Shown here piece after piece: positions 1 through 6,648 of a stretch of 13,421 bases of DNA. The notes below the pieces were generated by a model that saw only the letters and a list, made by a program, of their open reading frames with translations, had not been told where the DNA came from and searched no databases. The position numbers and the translations under genes were made by a program. Location of the stretch: the NCBI GenBank assembly GCA_964524125.1, contig CAZGBY010000046.1:1-13421 (forward strand), given 5' to 3'. The stretch is from CAG-307 sp964524125 (lineage in GTDB: Bacteria > Bacillota_I > Bacilli_A > Acholeplasmatales > Anaeroplasmataceae). Numbering within the stretch: position 1 is the first letter of the stretch; every line of letters begins with the position of its first letter.

Positions 1-63
1 CCTTTTTTTCTCATTTTGATAAAAAATCATACAATTTTTTAAATATTTAAGTATTTTCTTTTA

Positions 64-77
64 TTAAAACGCTTTCA
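64..77. promoter_or_regulatory. Catabolite-responsive element (cre) for CcpA
   Basis: The stretch TTAAAACGCTTTCA matches the cre consensus TGWAARCGYTWNCA at 13 of 14 positions; only the second base differs (T for G). It lies about 70 nt upstream of the adhE start and overlaps the likely -35 region, a position where CcpA binding usually represses. Binding by a CcpA homologue is inferred from the match; no ccpA gene is in the window. Confidence 0.75.
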
Positions 78-101
78 AATAAAAATAAAATATGATAAAA
101 T
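73..101 (+). promoter_or_regulatory. Probable adhE promoter
   Basis: TTTCAA at 73-78 and TAAAAT at 96-101 are 17 nt apart. TATGAT at 91-96 is an alternative -10 without a good partner. Either would give a short leader ahead of the ribosome site at 118-125. The -35 match is weak, so the exact elements are uncertain; overlap with the cre site fits catabolite control. Confidence 0.4.
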
Positions 102-134
102 ATGCGTAGCATTGCTCGAAGGGAGTTTTTTATT

Positions 135-2753
135 ATGGAAAAAGAAATTCAAATTACACCTCAAGAAGAGGTAAACGGCTTAGTTGAAAAAGCACTTAAA
201 TGCTTAGAAGATTATGCTGACTTTACACAAGAACAAATCGATTATATAGTTGCTAAAGCTTCAGTTGCTGCACTAGATAAGCATGGTATTTTAGCTATGC
301 ATGCAGTAGAAGAGACTAAACGTGGAGTTTTCGAAGATAAAGCTACAAAGAATCTATTTGCTTGTGAATATGTTGTTAACAACATGCGTCATTTAAAGAC
401 AGTTGGAGTTGTTTCTGATAATGATGTAACTGGAATTACTGAAATTGCAGAACCAGTTGGAGTAGTTGCTGGTATTACACCTGTTACAAACCCAACATCA
501 ACTGCTATTTTTAAATCTTTAATTTGTTTAAAGACTAGAAATCCAATTATCTTTGCATTCCATCCAAATGCACAAAATTGTTCTGCAGAAGCTGCTCGTA
601 TTGTATATGAAGCTGCAGTAGCTGCTGGTGCACCAAAAAATTGTATTCAATGGATTGAACATCCATCAATGGATGCTACATCTGCTTTAATGCATCATGA
701 TGGCGTTTCTACAATTTTAGCTACAGGTGGAAACGCAATGGTTAAGGCTGCTTACTCTTGTGGTAAACCAGCTTTAGGTGTAGGTGCTGGTAACGTTCCT
801 GCATATATGGAAAAAACTTGTAATGTTCGTCAAGCAGTTAATGATATTGTTATGTCAAAATCATTTGATAATGGTATGATTTGTGCTTCTGAACAAGCTG
901 TAATTATTGATAAAGAAATCTATGATGAAGCTATGGATTTATTTACTCAATTTGGATGTTATATTTGTACACCTGCAGAAAAGAAGAAATTAATTTCTTA
1001 TATGTTTGGTGTTGAAAAAGAAGAAGATTATCCAAATGCAGTACTTAAACCAATTATTGCTGGTATGAGTGCTTATAATATCGCTACTAATGCTGGTATT
1101 ACTGTACCTAAAAATACTAATATCTTATTATGTAAGTGTAAAGAAGTTGGTCCTTCTGAACCTATGAGTAAAGAAAAGCTTTCTCCAGTACTTGCTGTAT
1201 TTAAATCATCAAATACTGATGAAGGTCTAAATTTAGCTAAACAAATGGTAGAATTCAATGGTTTAGGACATTCAGCTGCTATTCATACTGCATCAAAAGA
1301 ATTAGCTACTCGTTTTGGAGATTTAATTCCTGCAATTCGTATTATTTGGAACAGCCCATCTACTTTTGGTGGAATTGGTAATGTATATAACTCATTCTTA
1401 CCTTCATTAACTTTAGGTTGCGGTTCTTATGGACACAACTCAGTAGGAGATAACGTATCTGCTATTAATTTATTAAATGTTAAGAAAGTAGGAAGGAGAA
1501 GAAATAATATGCAATGGTTTAAAGTTCCAGCTAAGATTTATTTTGAAAAAGATTCAATCGAATATTTACATCAAATGAAAGAGATGGAAAGAGTTATTAT
1601 TGTTACAGATAGATCAATGGTTGATTTAGGATTTGTTAATAAAGTAACTGATCAATTAAGATTACGTCATAATAAAGTTCAATATCAATTATTCTGTGAT
1701 GTTGAACCAGATCCATCAATTCAAACAGTTAAAAATGGTGTTGCACTAATGAATTCATTTAATCCAGATACAATTATTGCACTTGGTGGTGGTTCAGCAA
1801 TGGACGCTGCTAAGGGTATGTGGTTATTCTATGAATATCCTGAAGTAGACTTCAATGACTTAAAACAAAAGTTTATGGATATTAGAAAACGTGCTTTCCG
1901 TTATCCTGAACTTGGTAAGAAAGCTAAATTAGTTTGTATTCCAACTACATCTGGTACTGGTAGTGAAGTTACTCCATTTGCAGTTATTACTGACAAAGAA
2001 GAAAGTAAGAAATATCCATTAACAGATTATTCTTTAACTCCTACAGTTGCGATTATCGATCCATCATTTACTTATACTTTACCAAGATCAGTAATTGCTG
2101 ATACAGGTATGGACGTACTTACACATGCAACAGAAGCTTTCGTATCTACACTAGCATCTGACTACACTGATGGTCTTGCTGTACAAGCTATTAAGATGGT
2201 ATTTAAATATTTAAAGAGAAGTTATGACAATGGAGCTAATGATAAAGAGGCACGTGAAAAAATGCACAATGCATCTTGTCTTGCAGGTATGGCATTTGCA
2301 AATGCTTTCTTAGGTATGAACCACTCAATGGCCCATAAGATTGGTGGAGAATTCCATGTGCCTCATGGAAGAGCTAACGCTATCTTATTACCATATACTA
2401 TCAGATATAATGGTACTAAACCTGAAAAATTATCTACTTGGCCAAAATATAATTATTATCAAGCAGATGAAAAATATTGTGAACTTGCTCGTATTTTAGG
2501 ACTTCCTGCATCTACTATTGAAGAAGGTGTTGAATCTTATGCTAAAGCTTGTGGCGAACTTGCTAAGAGCTTAGGTATTAAGATGAACTTCAAATCTCAA
2601 GGTCTTGAAGAATCTACATATATGGCTTCTTTAGATAAACTTGCATTCTTAGCTTATGAAGACCAATGTTCTCCAGCTAACCCTAGAGTACCTATGGTTA
2701 ATGATGTTAAAGAAATTCTAAAGAGTGCTTACGATAGTGAAGAATTTATGTAA
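135..2753 (+). CDS. adhE: Bifunctional acetaldehyde-CoA / alcohol dehydrogenase AdhE
   Basis: Reduces acetyl-CoA to acetaldehyde and then to ethanol, using two NADH; a cytosolic fermentation enzyme that forms filaments (spirosomes) in known homologues. The protein is 872 aa, the usual family length. The N-terminal CoA-acylating aldehyde dehydrogenase half (about 1-445) has the catalytic Cys250 in DNGMICASEQ and glycine motifs GGN (198-200) and GVGAGN (215-220). The C-terminal iron alcohol dehydrogenase half (about 459-872) has GGGSAMDAAK (551-560), TTSGTGSEVTPF, and iron ligands by alignment Asp660, His664, His730 and His744. I chose the ATG at 135 because GAAGGGAG (118-125) sits 9 nt before it; the in-frame ATG at 102 would add 11 unlikely residues and lacks a ribosome site. 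It is monocistronic, with an upstream cre site and a downstream terminator. A strong internal ribosome site precedes Met459 (see separate entry). Confidence 0.97.
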   Translation: MEKEIQITPQEEVNGLVEKALKCLEDYADFTQEQIDYIVAKASVAALDKHGILAMHAVEETKRGVFEDKATKNLFACEYVVNNMRHLKTVGVVSDNDVTGITEIAEPVGVVAGITPVTNPTSTAIFKSLICLKTRNPIIFAFHPNAQNCSAEAARIVYEAAVAAGAPKNCIQWIEHPSMDATSALMHHDGVSTILATGGNAMVKAAYSCGKPALGVGAGNVPAYMEKTCNVRQAVNDIVMSKSFDNGMICASEQAVIIDKEIYDEAMDLFTQFGCYICTPAEKKKLISYMFGVEKEEDYPNAVLKPIIAGMSAYNIATNAGITVPKNTNILLCKCKEVGPSEPMSKEKLSPVLAVFKSSNTDEGLNLAKQMVEFNGLGHSAAIHTASKELATRFGDLIPAIRIIWNSPSTFGGIGNVYNSFLPSLTLGCGSYGHNSVGDNVSAINLLNVKKVGRRRNNMQWFKVPAKIYFEKDSIEYLHQMKEMERVIIVTDRSMVDLGFVNKVTDQLRLRHNKVQYQLFCDVEPDPSIQTVKNGVALMNSFNPDTIIALGGGSAMDAAKGMWLFYEYPEVDFNDLKQKFMDIRKRAFRYPELGKKAKLVCIPTTSGTGSEVTPFAVITDKEESKKYPLTDYSLTPTVAIIDPSFTYTLPRSVIADTGMDVLTHATEAFVSTLASDYTDGLAVQAIKMVFKYLKRSYDNGANDKEAREKMHNASCLAGMAFANAFLGMNHSMAHKIGGEFHVPHGRANAILLPYTIRYNGTKPEKLSTWPKYNYYQADEKYCELARILGLPASTIEEGVESYAKACGELAKSLGIKMNFKSQGLEESTYMASLDKLAFLAYEDQCSPANPRVPMVNDVKEILKSAYDSEEFM
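1491..1511 (+). promoter_or_regulatory. Internal ribosome binding site and start codon inside adhE
   Basis: GGAAGGAG (1491-1498) is followed 10 nt later by an in-frame ATG (1509-1511), codon 459 of adhE, exactly at the junction between the aldehyde and alcohol dehydrogenase halves. Initiation here would give a free 414-aa iron alcohol dehydrogenase beginning MQWFKVPAKIYF. The linker is arginine-rich in AdhE proteins generally, so a purine-rich stretch may be a by-product of the protein sequence; use as a start is inference. Confidence 0.4.
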
Positions 2754-2768
2754 TTAATTAAAACTTAA

Positions 2769-2815
2769 ATGGTATGAAATAAAAAAATAGATTTTATTTC
2801 ATACCATATTTTGAT
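2769..2815 (+). terminator. Rho-independent-type terminator after adhE
   Basis: A perfect 16-bp inverted repeat (arms 2769-2784 and 2792-2807) with a 7-nt loop lies 15 nt past the adhE stop, followed by the T-rich ATATTTTGATTTTATTT. The stem is AT-rich with few G:C pairs, and the T run is interrupted, so efficiency may be moderate. Confidence 0.75.
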
Positions 2816-2820
2816 TTTAT

Positions 2821-2847
2821 TTGATTAAATGAGTTATTATATATAAT
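2821..2847 (+). promoter_or_regulatory. Possible promoter of the secreted-protein/ABC transporter pair
   Basis: A perfect TATAAT -10 at 2842-2847 is preceded by TTGATT (2821-2826, 15 nt spacing) or TTTGAT (2820-2825, 16 nt spacing). The spacing is a little short, so the -35 assignment is tentative. It lies between the adhE terminator and the next ribosome site. Confidence 0.4.
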
Positions 2848-2873
2848 TTAATATTATGCTTGGAGGTTTATAT

Positions 2874-3626
2874 ATGAAAAAAATATTTATTATAAGTGTT
2901 ATTTGTGTTGTATGTTTAAAGTTTGTTAACATAACGAATGCAACATATTATACAATGGGAAGTCAAGTTGTTGAAATTGTAGGAACAAACCAAGTGAAAA
3001 CAGCAACTAATTCTGATGGCGTCATAACAATTTCTGATGGTGATAAAGATTATGGAACAATGTCACTATATGTTATAGGTACAAGTGTTATTATTGATGA
3101 TAAGTTGTATTATGGTGTTGCTGTTGATGCTATGAGTAATGCAAGAGGTACTGTAAGTGGTTATAATCGTTTTGCATCAAAAAATATGACTATTTCTGCA
3201 AAAATTCAAACAGCATCTTCTAATACAACTGGATTTGATGGTTTAAATGAGGCTGAATACACACATTTATTTAATAGAAATTATTCTAATATATATATGA
3301 ATTATGAGACAAATGAACCACAAAGTGTTTTAAATAAAATTAAAGATAATAATGGATTAACTGTTATACCAAATGAGGATACACCTAATACAACTAATAC
3401 TACAACTGCAAGTTATTATTATGAATTTGAAGGTTATAGTTCAAATCGTTCATATCCTAATTGTGGAGAATATCATCAAATAGCACTTTTCTTCTTTGAA
3501 GCGAATGATATAAATTTATATGGAATAAATATAGAAGTAACATATAGCCTAACAATATTTAGAGATAGAACTGCTCTTCCAAATAAAGAAAGAACTGGTA
3601 CAGTTTGTGCAACTGTTACCTTATAA
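2874..3626 (+). CDS. Secreted protein of unknown family
   Basis: I do not recognise this family. The 250-aa product begins with a Sec signal peptide: two lysines, a hydrophobic stretch (about 4-19) and a likely signal peptidase I site after Ala23 (TNA|TYY). There is no lipobox, anchor motif or C-terminal membrane segment, so the mature protein is probably released or loosely held. The mature part looks beta-rich, with many Thr, Asn, Ser and Tyr, a Thr/Asn stretch around 169-179, and only two cysteines (197 and 245) that could form a disulfide. The ATG at 2874 is chosen because GGAGG (2862-2866) precedes it by 7 nt; the in-frame ATG at 2856 lies upstream of that site. It ends 9 nt before the ABC transporter, so the two are probably cotranscribed. 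It could be a substrate, partner or exported effector linked to that transporter; this is inference from position only. Confidence 0.8.
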   Translation: MKKIFIISVICVVCLKFVNITNATYYTMGSQVVEIVGTNQVKTATNSDGVITISDGDKDYGTMSLYVIGTSVIIDDKLYYGVAVDAMSNARGTVSGYNRFASKNMTISAKIQTASSNTTGFDGLNEAEYTHLFNRNYSNIYMNYETNEPQSVLNKIKDNNGLTVIPNEDTPNTTNTTTASYYYEFEGYSSNRSYPNCGEYHQIALFFFEANDINLYGINIEVTYSLTIFRDRTALPNKERTGTVCATVTL

Positions 3627-3635
3627 TAGAATATT

Positions 3636-5849
3636 ATGATTAAATTAAAGAATATAAATAAAATATATGATAATGAAAAACATGTTTTAAATGATATTAA
3701 TATATCTTTTAATGATACTGGACTATACTCTATTATAGGAAGAAGTGGTACAGGAAAAACTACTCTTATAAATATTATTTCAGGTCTTGATACACAAACT
3801 AGTGGAGAGATAATTCATAATTATTCAGATGATTATTTTTCAACTATAGTATTTCAAGATTCTCAATTAATTGAAGGATTTACTGTGTATGAAAATATAA
3901 AATTAATAATGGAATTATTTAATTGTTTTGACGAAAAACTATTATTAGATACATTAGATAAATTTGATTTGGTAAATATTAAAGATTCTAAAATAGAAAA
4001 AATATCAGGTGGAGAAAAACAAAGGGTTTCAATCATAAGAGCCTTACTATCTAAAAAACCTGTTATTATATGTGATGAACCTACTAGTGCACTTGACGCA
4101 GAAAATGCTAAAATTGTTTCGAATGTATTAAAAGAAATTTCAAAAGAAAGATTAGTAATTGTAGTCACTCATGATAAAGAATTTTTTACGAATATAAGTG
4201 ATGGTATTTTCGAGATAAAAGACGGAAATATAAAAGAAGTAAAATCAATAGATACTAGTTCTTGTGATAATAAAATTGAAGTTTTAACTCCTCAAGTAAA
4301 AACTCGAAATTTATTTAATTTAAGTTTTTATCAATTTAAGAAAAATCTCGCTAGAATTATTACTTATTCAATTTTTTTATTAATCTCAATATTTTTATTA
4401 ACATACTCTTTAAACTCATTATATACGAGTGGAGCAAAAAGAATATCAAAAGCCTATAATCAAGAGTCTGTTACGGAAGTATCATTTCATAAAGCCTTTG
4501 AAAGAGGTGGATATACTGTAAAAGATTCCTTATTAAATTTTGATTGGAGTACTTTAAAATCAAATGAGAAAAAGACAGTTTTTAAAAGTGTATATATAAA
4601 ATTAAATGATGTGTCTAACAAGACAGATAAAATTATTTTAGGTGATCAATGCCCTACAAGGATTTTATATGGTACAAATGTTATAAATGATAATGAGGTT
4701 ATTTTGACAGATTATTTTGCAAAAAAATATACTAAAAATGTTAGTGAATTGTTAAATCAAGAAGTGGAATTTGAAATTTATGAAGATAAAAAAAATACAA
4801 ATTGTAAACTTAAAGTTGTTGGAATAAGTGAGTCAAAACAAGGTGATAATTATAATTACTATGATAATTACATTTTTATAAATGAAAATACCTATAACAC
4901 TACATATAATGAACTATCAAAACATTATTATGCCTCATACATTAGAAGAAACGTTCAACAAACGATGATTACTAGTATGTCTGAACAAACAAACGAATGT
5001 TCTATCGGAAGAATGCCTCAAAATGATAATGAAATAGTTCTTGGTAGAAACCTTGATTTAGTTGCGGGTGAAATTTTAAACATCTGGGATCCTAAAACAG
5101 ATTATGTGAAATTAATAGGGCTTGAACTAACTCTAAATTATTTTATACCAACGTATACAATTTATAATGATTATATAGAACAAAAGAGTAATATAAATGA
5201 TATAGAATTTTATCCGAAAACTTATACTATTGTTGGAATTTCAAATAATAATGATTACCATTATATTGTTACGGATAATGAATTTGATAATATATATAAT
5301 ATGCATTTTGATAATAGTAGATATGGTATAACTATTTTTAACGATATTTCGGCTAAGGAAGTTAAAAGAATGTTAAAAATAGGTCTTATAGATTTTAGCA
5401 ATTATTCAGAAAAAATCGAAGACAATATTAAATTTACAAAAATTTTTAATATTCTACTACTAATTATCTCCTTTATCTTTTTATTAATTTCTTTTTATAT
5501 ATCTGTCACATATATAAATGCAAGTAAAAGAAAGAAAACACGAATAATTGGTATATTTGCAAGTTTTGGTATAAAGAAAAAAGATATGGTTAGTATTATA
5601 TTTATTGACGCAGTAAGTATAATGGTTATTGTATCTATTGTAAATATGTTTTTATCATCAATAATAACGGAACCAATTAATTCTTTCTTTAAAACTTTAA
5701 GTTTAGCAGATTATGTATTAGTTTCATTTAATATATTATCAATATTAACAATATTATTAATTTTATTAATAGTCATAGGATTATATTATTTACTATGTAA
5801 AAAGAAAATAAATAAAACTAATATAATTGATTTAGTATATGAAAAATAA
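3636..5849 (+). CDS. ABC transporter, fused ATPase and FtsX/MacB-like permease
   Basis: One 737-aa chain holds an ATPase (about 1-205) and a four-helix permease. The ATPase has Walker A GRSGTGKT (35-42), Q-loop Gln74, signature SGGEKQR (124-130), Walker B VIICDEPTSALD with catalytic Glu148, and H-loop His179; all key residues are present. The permease has membrane segments near 241-262, 602-625, 653-675 and 696-720, with a ~340-residue extracellular region between the first two, the MacB/FtsX layout. The segment RKKTRIIGIFASFGIKKKDM (633-651) is the typical cytoplasmic coupling loop. Such mechanotransmission-type transporters export peptides, move lipoproteins or resist antimicrobial peptides; the substrate cannot be told here. 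No good ribosome site precedes the ATG, so translation may be coupled to the secreted-protein gene 9 nt upstream. The extracellular part seems to contain two related modules (about 333-420 and 455-553). A strong terminator follows. Confidence 0.9.
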   Translation: MIKLKNINKIYDNEKHVLNDINISFNDTGLYSIIGRSGTGKTTLINIISGLDTQTSGEIIHNYSDDYFSTIVFQDSQLIEGFTVYENIKLIMELFNCFDEKLLLDTLDKFDLVNIKDSKIEKISGGEKQRVSIIRALLSKKPVIICDEPTSALDAENAKIVSNVLKEISKERLVIVVTHDKEFFTNISDGIFEIKDGNIKEVKSIDTSSCDNKIEVLTPQVKTRNLFNLSFYQFKKNLARIITYSIFLLISIFLLTYSLNSLYTSGAKRISKAYNQESVTEVSFHKAFERGGYTVKDSLLNFDWSTLKSNEKKTVFKSVYIKLNDVSNKTDKIILGDQCPTRILYGTNVINDNEVILTDYFAKKYTKNVSELLNQEVEFEIYEDKKNTNCKLKVVGISESKQGDNYNYYDNYIFINENTYNTTYNELSKHYYASYIRRNVQQTMITSMSEQTNECSIGRMPQNDNEIVLGRNLDLVAGEILNIWDPKTDYVKLIGLELTLNYFIPTYTIYNDYIEQKSNINDIEFYPKTYTIVGISNNNDYHYIVTDNEFDNIYNMHFDNSRYGITIFNDISAKEVKRMLKIGLIDFSNYSEKIEDNIKFTKIFNILLLIISFIFLLISFYISVTYINASKRKKTRIIGIFASFGIKKKDMVSIIFIDAVSIMVIVSIVNMFLSSIITEPINSFFKTLSLADYVLVSFNILSILTILLILLIVIGLYYLLCKKKINKTNIIDLVYEK

Positions 5850-5859
5850 GATATTATTT

Positions 5860-5897
5860 AACTTAATTTGGATAAACTCCAAATTAAGTTTTTTTTG
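5860..5897 (+). terminator. Strong rho-independent terminator after the ABC transporter
   Basis: A perfect 12-bp stem (AACTTAATTTGG at 5860-5871 with its complement at 5879-5890), a 7-nt loop and a run of six further T residues (5891-5896), 10 nt after the stop codon. It separates this operon from the PAP2 operon. Confidence 0.92.
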
Positions 5898-5900
5898 AAA

Positions 5901-5929
5901 TTGACACATCAACTTATATATAATAAAAT
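5901..5929 (+). promoter_or_regulatory. Sigma-A-type promoter of the PAP2/GT-C-like operon
   Basis: A perfect -35 TTGACA (5901-5906), 17-nt spacer and -10 TAAAAT (5924-5929), directly after the terminator. TATAAT at 5919-5924 is closer to consensus but only 12 nt from the -35. This is the best promoter in the window. Confidence 0.75.
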
Positions 5930-5958
5930 ATTAATAAGAATTTAAGGTGATTTGTTTT

Positions 5959-6648
5959 ATGGAATTCATTAAAAAAAATAAAGTTCTATTATTACTAACT
6001 TTTATTAGTTTTATAATATCTTTAATTTGGTCAATTTTAGTTTCTAATAATGTCTTTAATAATTTAGATAATAATATTTTAAATTATATTGTATCTATAA
6101 GAGGGAATAAAGGTAATTTCTTATATTATTTAGTACGTATTTTTACTGAATTTGCATTTGTATATTTTATTATAGTTTTCTTAGTTATAATTTTAATAAT
6201 ATTTAAATTCGATTTAAAATCACTTGTAATATCAATTGGTACTTTAATAAATTATTTACTAAATGAAATAATTAAGCATATAATGAAAAGACCAAGGCCA
6301 GATATAATATATCGTTGGCAAGAGGAAACTTCATATTCATTTCCCTCAGGTCATTCTATGAGTGCAACGTATTTATATTTAATGTTTATATTTGTTATAT
6401 TGCATACTAATATTAGTAAGAAAAAGAAAACTATAATATCTATATTATCATCTTTAATGATTGTAATTATTGGGATTACTAGATTAATTTTATCAGTACA
6501 TTATTTTTCAGATGTGATAGGTGGATTTTTATGGGGATATACATTTGTTAATATTAGTATAATTATCTACGAATTATTATCTAGTAAATGTGATGGTTTT
6601 AAACCATTAATTTTAAAGAAATTAGGTAAGAATAATGAAGAATTTTAA
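5959..6648 (+). CDS. PAP2-family membrane lipid phosphatase
   Basis: A 229-aa integral membrane phosphatase of the phosphatidic acid phosphatase type 2 / undecaprenyl pyrophosphate phosphatase (BacA-independent, PgpB-like) family. All three catalytic signatures are visible: KxxxxxxRP with Lys106 and Arg113-Pro114, PSGH at 129-132, and (T)RxxxxxHxxxD with Arg175, nucleophile His181 and Asp185; Thr174 stands where Ser is more common. About six hydrophobic segments surround them. The family removes phosphate from lipid phosphates or pyrophosphates at the outer face of the membrane, often recycling undecaprenyl pyrophosphate. The ATG at 5959 is chosen since AAGGTGAT (5944-5951) is its ribosome site; an in-frame GTG at 5947 lies inside that site. 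It overlaps the next gene by 14 nt, which argues for a shared polyprenyl-phosphate or glycolipid role; the exact substrate is unknown. Confidence 0.92.
   Translation: MEFIKKNKVLLLLTFISFIISLIWSILVSNNVFNNLDNNILNYIVSIRGNKGNFLYYLVRIFTEFAFVYFIIVFLVIILIIFKFDLKSLVISIGTLINYLLNEIIKHIMKRPRPDIIYRWQEETSYSFPSGHSMSATYLYLMFIFVILHTNISKKKKTIISILSSLMIVIIGITRLILSVHYFSDVIGGFLWGYTFVNISIIIYELLSSKCDGFKPLILKKLGKNNEEF

Noticed and set aside
39..50. Palindrome TTAAATATTTAA upstream of adhE as a Rex (NADH-sensing) operator
   Set aside because: It lacks the outer TTG and CAA bases of known Rex sites and is the kind of palindrome expected by chance in such AT-rich DNA.
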